Assembly: GCA_003194525.1 (NCBI GenBank) | Contig: NBIV01000170.1 | Coordinates: forward strand, 1-64,000 | Source: Gracilariopsis chorda | Taxonomy: Eukaryota; Rhodophyta; Florideophyceae; Gracilariales; Gracilariaceae | Direction: 5' to 3' | Length of the DNA: 64,000 bases | Shown: positions 49,464 through 60,288 of the stretch, in pieces | Numbering within the stretch: the first letter of the stretch is position 1 | Layout of the letters: every line of letters begins with the position of its first letter | Made by a program: the position numbers and the translations under genes | Notes under the pieces: model-generated | The model's database searches: none | The model's input: only the letters and a program-made list of their open reading frames with translations | What the model was told of the DNA's origin: nothing

Positions 49464-50915
49464 TTGGTGATCGATAAGCAGGCGCAAGATGGGGGAAGGG
49501 GAGAAAGGCTGTTAAGTTGAGGAAGAAGGAAGAAGGAGACTGGAGGGGAAGGAAATGTTGAGGGGTGTGGGGGCACGGATAGGGAAGAGTGAATGGGGTC
49601 GGACTTTTTTTTGGGGCGCTGTCTGTAGGGTTGGGCGAGCTCAGCAGCACTGCGCGCTGCGACGGCTGGCGGCGGAGGGATGTTGAGCGCACTAGTAGAT
49701 AGCCTTAGATAAGTAGATTAACTGACGGCGTGTGAGCGGAGAGCGACAAGGGCGGGTGACGCGGGCCAATGGTGGGACGCCAAGTAAGCGAGCGTGGACG
49801 GCGGTCAGTTGAAGCGTTCGTGGTGGCGAATCGTAACCGCCGCCTGCTGGAAGCGCGGCGCCGAATTGGGCCGCAGTGCGCGCCCAGAGGCGGTCGCCTG
49901 CGCAACTTTATCTCCGTCCCGTAACTTATCTGCAAATCTTGCTGGCGTTTCGCTGTGTCGTGTGGTAACTCACTCTGCCTTGCTGTCGTCAAGCTATATG
50001 CATTCCGCTTCGATAATTACGTCTCGTTTTGCATTTGTCCCGCACAAGTCTTGTGTATTCCGAAAGCAATCGGCAGGTGCGTGTGTCTCTTCGCGAAGAA
50101 CGTGCCGCTCCTTCCTCCGCAGGCACCCCCAAAACTTCACCGACGTATCCATTTGCATGCGAGAGTGAGTCCAGTCATTGTGTCAGTACACATACGCTAC
50201 GCGATTCAGCCCTCCACCCATCCAAGTCTCATTCAAACTCGTCCACTCGACCACAATTCTAATCAGTCCGTTTGCCAACGTCTCATTTTGGCTGAATACA
50301 AAAAAGCCCAAAAAGCGCAACGTGTCGGGCTATTCAAACCCACGCTTCTGGAGCCAGCCAGCTATGGCACATGTACCTGACGCTGCAGTCAATCTCAAAT
50401 CGATCCCCCCGACCTTCGGAGGTCTACTATGAGCAGCATAGCCGCTCTGGATGGTCTTCTCGCTGAGTCTTCGGTAATTCTCGCTACCCTGCCGAAGAGA
50501 AGAATGTCATGTCAATTCAAGCACGCTAATTGGGTTAGACTTCACGTTTGCCCTAGGCTGACCTCTTAAGCTTCATCATCATCGATTGTTACAAAACCTT
50601 TGTTGAAGTTACAAATCTGCCACAACTGCCTCTTAGAAAGATACTATCAACGTTGGAGCTCAAGATGTCTTTTGGCTTCTGAAGACGCCATTCCGGTTGC
50701 ATAGAACAACGCGGCCATAATAAACCAAAATTAAATAAAATATCACTTGCCTCTAACCAAATGTAGAGCACTAGCCATCAGAAACGATCAACCAAATGGC
50801 ACAAAATGGCACAAAACAATAGTAAAAGAAAACCATAAGAGAATCAACGACCATAACAATAAAAACATACCAACTAAAGCTGAGCAGCTGTTCGTAACAC
50901 GCCTCATATTATTGT
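49464..50915. other. 5' flank of RSH and anonymous sequence
   Basis: The first about 250 bases probably hold the RSH leader and promoter; a PPT-like CCCCAAAAAAAAGT (minus reading of 49608) is near. Plus frames at 49794-50432 have no motifs. From 50600 the sequence becomes AT-rich. Confidence 0.4.
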
Positions 50916-51584
50916 TAGTGTTCTATTGTCTATTTGACATTGTCCTCATATAAGGTCAGATTTAAACTTCTCTATAAAACACAAATTTAAAACTTTTAAT
51001 AGCACTCTTTATACCATATTAGTCTGAAACACTAAGACTGTTAAAGCATTCAACATTCATTACCTTTGAAACAGAGATTTTTACGTTACTGATAAAACAA
51101 TGTCGTTAAAAGCTCAAAAAGTAAAGAAAAGACGACTTTTCGACTTTTCAGTAAGCGAATATCTACAGAAATGTATTTCAAGTAGCTAGATTAATAAACT
51201 TTGCTAAGAATGTTTAGAAATCGTTGAAACATTATTAATATAGTTATTCTTGCCATTGTAAGAAGTCTGATTTGCTATAATAGCTTTCATTAATGGTTAT
51301 GTTTTATCAATATTTGGAAATACCCAACTTTAGTATTTTGATCGGCGTTACAAGTGTCTGCGCTTCAAAAAAGCTTTGGATAACATATCTCTCGTAGCCA
51401 TCACATTACATATAATACAAATTATCTACGATTGTGTATGAGTAACAATGAAATTTCTTTGTAGATTTCACATGGTATAATAGAGGTTTGTTGAAAGCAA
51501 GCACCGTCAGGTCGTAACTTGATTTAATTTTTAGACGTTTTCTGACCTCATATAAGGTTCACTAGCCGTTCGTATAGAACCTAC
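50916..51584. repeat. AT-rich element related to the MITE family
   Basis: Starts TTAGTGTTCTATTGTC and ends near CGTTCGTATAGAAC, matching the TIR TAGTGTCTATC of the MITE at 53203 loosely. CCTCATATAAGGTCAGA (50944) and TCTGACCTCATATAAGG (51541) are present as near-mirror copies just inside the ends, as in copy 2's palindrome. The interior is AT-rich with no coding sequence. Probably a longer diverged relative. Confidence 0.5.
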
Positions 51585-52750
51585 ATGGTGACAAACAATG
51601 GCAGATTTTAACACAAAAACATAACAGTCTCTGCGTAATCAAAGTTAGGTGAAATAGGGAAACAATCAAACAAATTTAGTTGAGTACTGTCAGGCAGTTC
51701 CCCATTCTTAATGCCCTAAGTGCAGGGGGAAGAGAGTCTATATGAGATGCGATCTCATTTAAGGACCATCTCCCCTCTAGCCGCTTCCACGACTGCGCGC
51801 ACCGCTGCTGCAGCTGCTACGCTCCGAATCACTCTTCGTCTTCACCTTCTTTACAAGATGCACAAAATGTCTTGCCCCGTTCTCTAGGCCCTGCGTCACA
51901 TGCCACTCATGATCCCTTACCGACGTTGTAGAACCCAACTTTTATGGCCTACACTTCCTCCGCTCATTAACAACCGTCATATTGCACTTTCGGTATCCCG
52001 TTACCAGCATCCGCTTTACTTACGAGAAATGCGTCGGCTACATCTCCGCCTTGGCAACTTCGCTGTTTGTCGCTACTCTATCTAACAGAGAACGCCACCG
52101 CAGCAAAAGCTCAACTGCAAAGCGTTCCCGCTCCTCTTTGCAGATCGTGACTGCTCTTTCTGCTTCACGTGATAATACTAGCGAACATGCACTCCAGCTA
52201 CAAAGTCCAATTCAGGCTGTTGCCGCCACCGCTGCTTTAGCTGCGTCCGCGGCTGGCGTTCTTCAGCAGCATCGACTCTCACATTCTCAAACGCAACAGG
52301 CGTCCAGACAACAGCCGTAAGAACAACAAAAGCAACAACAACAACCTGTGCACATCTTCTTGTCTCCCATGTAACCATCGCATGCTTGCTACCCGTCCTC
52401 AACCCCGTCCTCTACACCACCATCTTCGCAGCGACCTGTGAAGAAGTTCAAAGCCCCGCCCTAGGCCTCCGGCTGCTGGTTCGCTCCTAACGGCCACTGT
52501 ATATGTCCCGACCTCGATTACGTCTTCTGCGTTCATCTCGACTCCCTCATGGGGGTCCGCGATTATATCTCTGGCCAAAACCAGTACGACTGCAGAGAAG
52601 CCTAGTCTGGCGCAACGCCAATGGTCATTTGTCTAAGCGAGTATCAATGAAGTACAGAGGAGAATAAGTAAAAGCAATGTTGGTCAAATTATACCAGTTC
52701 GAATCGAGTACCATACCATGCAATAGCCTGCGTACATACAGAGTGGGCGC
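51585..52750. other. Sequence with one unassigned frame (51982-52320 +)
   Basis: The 112-codon plus frame is Ser/Gln/Ala-rich toward its end, with no start context or motifs. Nothing else recognised. A block at 51770-51850 is rich in CTGC. Confidence 0.35.
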
Positions 52751-53185
52751 CTAAGCAATTATATCATTGACCTTGGTATTCTTGACCTCTATCGTCATTC
52801 CCTTTTCAGAAAAACGACGCAATATCTCCTCGAATTCCAATAGTAAATCCTTAGACCAATCAAAGCCTTTGATGCGGGAAGGGAATCCATCGGTAGCGTC
52901 CTGTTCAGTAGTAGCCGGCGCCAGAGTATGCGTTTCTTCGTATTTATCCACCTCCATATCGATAAAAGGATAGTATGGAATACAATGACGTGATGTACTG
53001 TAGTCTTCAGACATATCGCCAATGATGGAGGTTGCAACTGGCTTGGTCATCGTGGTGTGGCTGGAACAGAAGCACTGAAGCGGATCAGTGACGTCAAATG
53101 GTGTTATATAGATACCCAAAGATGGACAGTACCTTTGGCACACTGGCTTTAAATGGCAAGGATGTGTCTCATAACGGGTTGTCAT
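52751..53185 (-). CDS. Hypothetical 144-residue protein
   Basis: An ATG at 53185, only 18 bases from the end of the MITE at 53203-53575, opens a 144-codon frame. It has a Cys/His-rich N-terminus (C-H-L, C-x3-C, C-x-C), then an acidic middle and a helical end (L-L-L-E-F-E-E-I-L-R-R-F). No family recognised. It may be a real small gene whose promoter includes the MITE, or chance. Codon quality cannot be judged. Confidence 0.3.
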   Translation of the reverse strand: MTTRYETHPCHLKPVCQRYCPSLGIYITPFDVTDPLQCFCSSHTTMTKPVATSIIGDMSEDYSTSRHCIPYYPFIDMEVDKYEETHTLAPATTEQDATDGFPSRIKGFDWSKDLLLEFEEILRRFSEKGMTIEVKNTKVNDIIA

Positions 53186-53202
53186 GAGTGGTTACTTAAA
53201 CC

Positions 53203-53575
53203 TAGTGTCTATCCGCCCGGATGTAATGTTCCCAAATGATTATTTATTGAAGGTTTTGAACCTTTCATACACGCGTCAGGAACGGTGTTTTTGAATCAAA
53301 AGTACGTTTTTGATATCAAAAAAGCCGGTTTTCTGAAGCTCTGTAGTAAATTAGTCATATTTTACAAGCACATCTCTATCAAACCATCTGGTTGTCTTAT
53401 GTTTCTGCTTCTCACCTAGCATAAACAACAGAAGCGTAGAATTTTTGCTATACAAAAACATGTTGCATAACTTATACAGACTACAAAAGGCAAAAATTCC
53501 GATCAAAATAACTAAAATTAAACGTAAAGTTGATTGTTTTGACCTCATATGAGGTCAGCGGTCCGATAGACACTA
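53203..53575. repeat. MITE-like element, copy 2, with terminal inverted repeats
   Basis: 373 bp, beginning TAGTGTCTATCCG and ending CGATAGACACTA, so the ends are inverted repeats of about 11 bases. A perfect palindrome TGACCTCATATGAGGTCA (53540-53557) lies just inside the right end. Compared with copy 1 at 42842-43129 it carries an extra about 84 bases (53354-53437) flanked on both sides by TAG, suggesting a nested insertion. The length and lack of ORF fit a non-autonomous DNA transposon. Confidence 0.85.
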
Positions 53576-54480
53576 GTATGCAGAACTAGAGATTCTGCGC
53601 CTAGCTTACTTGTTTATAGAAGCCCGGGGTCGTCGGCCTCCAAGTCAACTCGGGCTAGACCACTTATCCTCCCTTTGGCGACCCCCACCTTCTCTTAGAG
53701 CTGTCTGGTCCTCCTTGCTTCCAACACTACTGTACCCCACTTCCCTCCATAACTGTGCAGCTCGTTCTCCTGCACACCTTGAAAGACTCGGCTGTCTCGG
53801 TCTGTTACGAGACCAGCCGGCGTATTCATCACAGCTATGTAGCGTCTGCCGCACCTCAAGTGTTGGTCGGGCACGTTACCAAGTTTGCCCCAAGCCACGC
53901 ATTAGACCTAAGGTCTTGATCTTTCGTGCTCGGTGAAGACATTCGTATCTATATTGCGCTAAGCCTAAGGGTTTGGTTGCGCATCTGTTGTCACCGTGGC
54001 TCTTTTCTACCGCTACTAGTGGGCCGCTGTCCTTTATACGCTTCTATCATCATCTATTTCTGCCTTGCCTTAGTCAGGGCCGTGCATTTTTTGCGCCTCT
54101 CACTGCAGTGCTCACATTGCTTTTAATCTCTTTTGGTCTACCATCTATTGGCATTGCATGCCCGTGCTGGTACTGTCGAGCTACAAATGTATTTCCGATC
54201 CACTCTCTGGCAAAAAAGGGTACAAAAAGGGCCGTTGTCGCCCAGTTTCGTGAAATCGTGCAACAAAACGTTCATAAATAGCACGGGAACAAATTGTTTT
54301 TTAAAAAACACAACGGAAAGTAGTAAACGGTTGCAAGGATGAACAAAAGCAGTCAAAATCACAGGCCAGTAAAACAAGAGAGGAACTTGTGATATTAACG
54401 GTCAAACGTCAACTCCATCGATGGTACGAGAAGGACGACCAGTTAAACTGAAAACTGAAAGTAGACGATTATGTTCAAGC
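53576..54480. other. Sequence without recognised gene
   Basis: Plus frames at 53610-54281 are Ser/Leu/Cys-rich with no start or motif. Nothing assigned. Confidence 0.4.
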
Positions 54481-54539
54481 TGGAGGTTTTCGTGGCCGGG
54501 GTTTCTCTGAATCTGATTTCTAGAGCCCGCCGAGTAGTG

Positions 54540-54960
54540 GGCGCCTGCCGGTCGTAACTCCGGGTGACTACGTCCTCCCCTACAGACGGAGGTATGTAAG
54601 ATGTCTTAAAACCGGGGATCCGGATGCGCCAGGCCACAGCTATCTCCAGAGATCAGAAATGGGCGGAAAACGACGAGCGGCACTGCGGAGCACTGACTTG
54701 TGAAATCGATAAATAACCCCGAGACTTCGGGGCAAACATAGATACAGGGCGAAGTAGAATGAGCCGTAACACGGGTAAGTAGACCAAACAAAGAAATAAA
54801 TAAAGAAACAAGTACCGTTACTAACGGGTGGTCACTCCTTGGTGAAACGAGGGGGATAAATCTACCGGGAACAGTGGCGACACTATCCAAAGTCGCAGTC
54901 ATAGCCATACAACAACGGTAGAACTACAGCCAAGTCCCTCGTTGGGTTTTTACTTTGGGG
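54540..54960. repeat. Repeat block related to 8046-8880
   Basis: CGTAACTCCGGG and TACAGACGG (54554-54590), GTACCGT...AACGGG...ACTCCT (about 54811-54838) and GGGATAAAT...CCGGGA...GCAGTCATA (54853-54903) match the insertion at 8.1-8.5 kb in order and orientation at about 65-80% identity. The true ends are not determined. It could be an LTR of another element or part of the sequence preceding the gypsy element at 57 kb. Confidence 0.55.
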
Positions 54961-57133
54961 AGGAGCGGCGGCGGCCGCTCCCTTAAATACCGTAGCTGAA
55001 AATATTCAGTAAAATGCAGTAAGTATTCCGGTACAGCCGGGAAGTACACCCACGTGTGCTACTTAGCCCTTGGGCAGGGAGCATCCCACTAGTCGGGCGC
55101 ATCACGTCCCACTTGTAGAATTATTACCGTCTACACAGAGGTGCCACTAATGGGGCCGTCAGGTGACGGATACTCATATACAACCTATCCACCCCGGGGA
55201 TACCGGCATCCCTTTATGAATAACGGTTTGATCCCCTCGTCTTGAGGCCCCATTGCACCACAGTTATCACTGCCTTACTGAGATGGAGTCCATCGAGGCC
55301 TAGGATCGTGAGTTAGACTTCGCAGCACCGATAGAACCGAACCTGCCATGCCCTTTTTCTAGATCGTCTGGATTTACATTGGTCCCGAGCTTCCCTCTAC
55401 TCTATGGCAAACCCCCAGTTACCGTAGGGGGTTCTGGTATGCATTAAAATCACGTTGCTTGATTTCCGTCAGACCCAACATTATGTAGTGTGCCGTGGCA
55501 AAATTCGCCGTACTTTTTCTAACGACGAGGGCCATGATCATTAGAACAAAGAAAACTTTTGGTTTTTACTTCTTTTGTCTCTCTCTTCTTCATCTGCGCC
55601 GTTGTCAAAACAACTATGCTTAGGGATTGGTAATGCACTGGAGTGGTTATAGTATTCGTTTCGATAGAAATGCAATAGATCTATTTCAGAATAAAACCCT
55701 GTTCTTTGTATCTTACACTCTTCCTCTCCTGAACAGAATAATTATTATTTTCGGACTGCCTCCTGAAAACCAAGAGCAGCGCTGTGAATGCTTCAGTTTT
55801 CGTATCAGGTATAAACAAATCCCAATGAACTCTGTCTCTTCAGACACCAGATTAATATTCGACCTGAACGGATTACTCGTCTGCACTGGAGATATTGTGC
55901 TAATATGAAGCAATCAACAGAAAAACTTAACAGCACAGAAAATATATCGTTCTTCTTTGAAAATTTATGGGCGTATCGCAGAAAATATTTGTATGGATCA
56001 ATATTCTTAGTCGGGAAATTCTCTCAAGATATTCGGGGCCTTGCTCTCTTGTGAGGTAGGCGCAGCAAAAGGGCCTTCTGCACCGCACCACACAGTGGTC
56101 AAGTGTTAGAATGAATTCACTTCCGGCTATACCGACTCAGACCTTACCTAGGAGCGGGTTAGAAGCTGGTCACCTTAGTGTACAGGTCTTTGTAAGCGGT
56201 AGTCCAGTCCACAGAGAATCTAAAGGGAAATGGGGAAAAACGGGGATTGAAGCAACGAAAAAGGTGTAGTGCAATACATTCCCGCGTACGGGCGATGGTG
56301 AAACTCATATCTGAGGTGTACTCGGTGCGAGCGATGAAGCGGGATGCATGAATTTTAGCCCCCGTTTACCGGGCTAATTAGCGGTCGGGTTACCCAGGGT
56401 GGTTATGGGAACATTCCTATTTTGTGGTGCTTGCCTGCCAAGGGTGGTGGACACGTGGCTACAGCCCCGGCCAGGAGGCCCAAAATGGCTACTTATTTTA
56501 GTGTAGTTTAGGGGTTAATTTTACTTAGGCTAGTGCACTACCTACTGTACTGCACTGAGCTAGTACTTGAGCGTCGGCCGCCCGACGGCGAGCTCACCAA
56601 GAAAAGAAAGGGGGTTCGGCTCTGACTCTATTCGCCATGCGAAGTGTCTAACTCCTCGCGGAGGTACACCGCTTGCCCGGTAGTTTCACCCGACTCGCAC
56701 CACCGAGGAGACCGTGCTCGTCGTACCCAGTGGGTTGTGACCACTCGTGGTATTCATTGCTGTCGTGTGACCGCCCGTACAGGCCCTATCTCCGCCCCAG
56801 TTTTGGGTATTGATATTACCGACGTGTGTCGTGAGACCGTGAGACCATCTCTTCCCCTCATATCCCCTAACCGCCGCGCGGTGCGTGTTCGTGTGTGTGT
56901 ATCGGCACCCCCCTCCGGGGTCTGTTCCCGCTTTCCGCACGCCCCCGTCGGGTGGTGCCTTTCCCACACCGGGATTGCACCACAAGTGGTCTCCCGACTT
57001 AGAACGGGTTTGGCTTTCAATCCGGCCTGTCGGAAGTCCGCTTCCCCTTTTCCCTTTTATCCCTTTTTGCTCATTCGTTGAGATTCCCAAGCCGTGGGAC
57101 TGGTGAAGTAAGCCGTGGACGGCTATCTGCAGT
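54961..57133. other. Sequence before the gypsy gag, probably including its leader
   Basis: No gene recognised. Plus and minus frames at 55627-55913 have no motifs. From about 56570 the GC content rises and the sequence probably forms the gypsy leader. No primer-binding site or 5' LTR matching the sequence after 63315 could be found. Confidence 0.4.
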
Positions 57134-59176
57134 ATGCTGCCCACAGCTCCGAGTTCCCCCAGGAATGGTCCGCAACGGAACGCCGCAGCGACGAGATCAC
57201 GAAGGTCCGTTCCAGAACAACTATTTACCGATGCCGTCGGTCTGGAATCCCAGGGAATCCCATCGGCAACCTCGGTGCCTCGAGCCGTGACAGCTGTGGC
57301 CACTACGCCACCTCCGGTGGTCAAAACGCCGTCGGCTGTCCCCCCGAGACCCGGGTCGCCTAAGTACCATCTCCTCGAGTCGAGAATCGACATTGCCAAT
57401 GTGGCCCACGCCTCCCTCTCGCAGCAAGTTACCCAGTTGGAACGGCGATGGAGTGACTCCCTGGCTCGGGATTATTCGGGAGATATTCGTCTCCTGAGAG
57501 CTGATGTGAATTCCATTCTGGAGTATTTGGGTACTCCGGCTGCCTTCGTAGAAGGATATTGGGAGTTCGTGGAGGAAGTTAAAACCCATATGATGCGGGT
57601 AACCGGACGTATGGACACGCTGGAAGCGTTGCTCAGAGAAGACCTGAACGCTCCGAGAAAGGAGGAAGTGAAGGTCATCTCAACCCAACACCGCTCCAGT
57701 CACCTCCCCCGTCACCCTGGAAAGAGAGTTCATCGTTATGAAGTTTCGTCAAGTTCCGACTCGGAAACAAGTTCGAGTAGCTCGCCTTCGAGATCATCGC
57801 GTGAAGGGAGAGGCCGCCGTCGCGGAGAAGAACCTAGTGCGAGGGCTACCTACACCTCCCATGGAGCAATCCGTGCGCGGGAGAAAGGTCGCCGTCATCT
57901 CGGCTTGAAGGAATTGAAACCGACGAATCCCCTTTACAGGAAGCTGTTGTCCTATGTTTATTACCGATTGGAAGACTCTTCGGGCACTCGAAGTTCGAGA
58001 GGCACCGGTCGGGTGAAGGATCTCATACGTCGTATGAATGTGACGATGCTTAAGCAGAAGTTCTCCGGTGAAGATCCGATCCTCGTGTTGGATTTTCTGG
58101 CCCGCTTTGTGCAGGAAGCAGACGTACTCGAAATGAGTGAGGCGCAGGCATACGTTGCGTTGCCCTACTTTCTTTCAGGAATGGCTGAAGATCAGTACAA
58201 CTCGGTCAGGGGTTCGTCCAGGGCCTCAGAAGGAGGTGTTACGTGCTGGCCCGAGGCTGTACACTACCTGCTCAGGTCGTACGCGACGGGAACTGCAATC
58301 AGTCAAGCCATCGTGGCGGTTCGCGATACGAAACAGAAGCCTGGTGAAACGGAAACTTCGTATTCAACTCGCTTGAATAAAGCGTTTCATCGTTGTGGAA
58401 ATGTGTTTACCGCTTTTGAGCGTTGCTCCATGCTGGTGGATGGTTTAGATCCTGGTATCAGGGCACTGGTATCCCGCTACAGGGAAGAGAAGCGCAAGGC
58501 GACGTATCTGGAACTGGTCCAGTACGCGCAGGCTGAGGGTGACACCCTCAGAGCGAGAGACCCAAGGCGTCGGTCGTCGAAGGCTCTCTTCGTCGAGAAC
58601 GAGGCTTCCTCGGCATCTCTCCCTAACCCGGGGCCATCTTCCGGATTTGCGGATAACATCCAGTATCTTGGCAGTCTTGAACAGTCGTTGGCAACCTCGG
58701 AACTGCCGTCCACGGTTACACCACCCGTGGTAGATCCGGCCTTTTACGCAAACCCCGGTCGGGTCCCCCCAGCCCCGCTAGCCTACGCGTCGAGCGCCAC
58801 ACGACACTCCCGCCCGGGATGGTCCCACCCGAAGCAACTAGCATTACAACCACAACACCCTCAGCACCGCGGAATGATGTCCCACGCCACCGGAACACGT
58901 TCAGCCCCGCTGATTTGCTACATTTGTTACCTTGAAGGTCATACTGCGTCGCCGTGTACCCTCCCCATTCGCGAGATGTGGAAGATCGTGGGAAATTATG
59001 AGAATCTCCCACCGGAGCATAAGGCTCGTGTCCCGAGTAATTCGTATGAAGACGCAAAGACTGCGGTCCACAATGCTCAAGCTCGAGAAGCCGCGAAAAC
59101 CGCGAACGGTAACAACCCAAACCTTTCGGAACGGGCTCATCCGCACCCAGCGGTCGATTCGGTCCCGAAAAACTAA
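57134..59176 (+). CDS. Gypsy gag
   Basis: 680 residues from an ATG. The N-terminal 100 residues are Pro/Ser/Arg-rich, then a coiled-coil-prone region, then an Arg/Ser-rich stretch (about 200-250). The capsid-like helical region follows (about 285-470), with F-L-A-R-F-V-Q-E-A and L-P-Y-F-L-S-G-M-A. A Pro-rich region precedes a perfect zinc knuckle C-Y-I-C-Y-L-E-G-H-T-A-S-P-C (C-x2-C-x4-H-x4-C). The TAA at 59174-59176 is followed by the protease frame one register away, so a frameshift is expected for Gag-Pol. Confidence 0.85.
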   Translation: MLPTAPSSPRNGPQRNAAATRSRRSVPEQLFTDAVGLESQGIPSATSVPRAVTAVATTPPPVVKTPSAVPPRPGSPKYHLLESRIDIANVAHASLSQQVTQLERRWSDSLARDYSGDIRLLRADVNSILEYLGTPAAFVEGYWEFVEEVKTHMMRVTGRMDTLEALLREDLNAPRKEEVKVISTQHRSSHLPRHPGKRVHRYEVSSSSDSETSSSSSPSRSSREGRGRRRGEEPSARATYTSHGAIRAREKGRRHLGLKELKPTNPLYRKLLSYVYYRLEDSSGTRSSRGTGRVKDLIRRMNVTMLKQKFSGEDPILVLDFLARFVQEADVLEMSEAQAYVALPYFLSGMAEDQYNSVRGSSRASEGGVTCWPEAVHYLLRSYATGTAISQAIVAVRDTKQKPGETETSYSTRLNKAFHRCGNVFTAFERCSMLVDGLDPGIRALVSRYREEKRKATYLELVQYAQAEGDTLRARDPRRRSSKALFVENEASSASLPNPGPSSGFADNIQYLGSLEQSLATSELPSTVTPPVVDPAFYANPGRVPPAPLAYASSATRHSRPGWSHPKQLALQPQHPQHRGMMSHATGTRSAPLICYICYLEGHTASPCTLPIREMWKIVGNYENLPPEHKARVPSNSYEDAKTAVHNAQAREAAKTANGNNPNLSERAHPHPAVDSVPKN

Positions 59177-60288
59177 TCTTGGGAGTCTCCCCCACGGGAG
59201 GGGTGTCTTCCAAGCCGAAGTTGAAGACGCCTGAGGCGCCACCGCTTGGCTCCCCTGCCAAAATCCTTACGAGGAAACTGGCTCAAGAAGACGTGAGCTC
59301 GGACCACTTAGTGGCTCTGCGTCGTCCGTGGATACGGTCCCGTAACCTCCGCATCCCGGATCGAGTTTTGGTAATGGCCAAGAGGAACTATAAAGTTTAT
59401 AGTGACCTCGGTCTCTCTAACCAGTTCATGGTTCGTCAGTTATCTGTCCTGGATACAGGTGCCGCTCCGAACCTGATCAATATCGGGATTATTCCACCCA
59501 CCATGCGGAAATGCATTCGAATTGGTCCAAGTCTGGATCTGGCGGACGCTAATAACAACCCACTCCAGACTCTTGGAACAATTCCTCTGGTACTCAGACT
59601 AGGCACCTACGTGGTGAAGTTGGACTTCATCGTATGCGATTCTCTTGCTGCACCGGTCATCCTCGGTTGTGATTTCTGTGACCGCTTCGTGGAAGCTATC
59701 CGCCCTCGCTCCAGATCCGTGGAATTGGCCAACGGTTCGACCATCCCGATTGTACGGAAGCCCTTGCGACACGCCTCCCGTAAACGGGTACCTTTACCTG
59801 CTGCTCAGGAAGCGTCCAATGTGGATCGAGCATCTACGAAGATTCGCGTCGCGGAACCAGTTTCGATCCCGAAGGAATCTCAGGTGTGGGTCTCCGTAAC
59901 ATCCAAACACCACGGGTTGCAGGTTGTTCAACCGCTCCCCTCGCTCTACGAACAGCGCCGTCTCGCATTAGCAAATGGGATCGTATCCGTCGAGCCGGAC
60001 AAACCCTTTAAGGTTCTCGTTGCTAACCTCGGAACTACCACTCAGTGGTTGGTTAAAAACCAGGTCCTGGGCAACATGCTTCCGCATCCGTTGGCTATCC
60101 TTCCTACAAAGATTCCGATATCCGACGTTCTCGGAATACAAGACCCTAAGGAGGGGGAGGAGGTCCCGTTCGTTCCGTTGGATCCCGCCCGGGAAAGTTC
60201 AGATTCGACTGTCGAAGAAGCTCAGAAGAGCACGACTTCAGCATCGGCAGATACTGCGTTAGACCCAGAACAGGCTTTGGATAGGTAG
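59177..60288 (+). CDS. Gypsy aspartic protease domain of pol
   Basis: The frame opens right after the gag stop in another register. The protease core reads V-L-D-T-G-A-A-P-N-L-I (catalytic D-T-G) and later V-I-L-G-C-D-F, the usual retropepsin end. A linker follows that contains CCTAAGGAGGGGGAGG in its DNA at 60145. The frame ends with TAG at 60286-60288, which is in register with RT, where relatives read through without a stop. Confidence 0.8.
60145..60160 (+). promoter_or_regulatory. Candidate central polypurine tract
   Basis: CCTAAGGAGGGGGAGG is repeated exactly at 63315-63330, at the end of pol. A second internal copy of the polypurine tract in pol is known from lentiviruses and Ty1, where it primes plus-strand synthesis. 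Confidence 0.5.

Noticed and set aside
56686-57399. 237-codon minus-strand frame before gag
   Set aside because: Shadow of the GC-rich gypsy leader and gag start; no motif.
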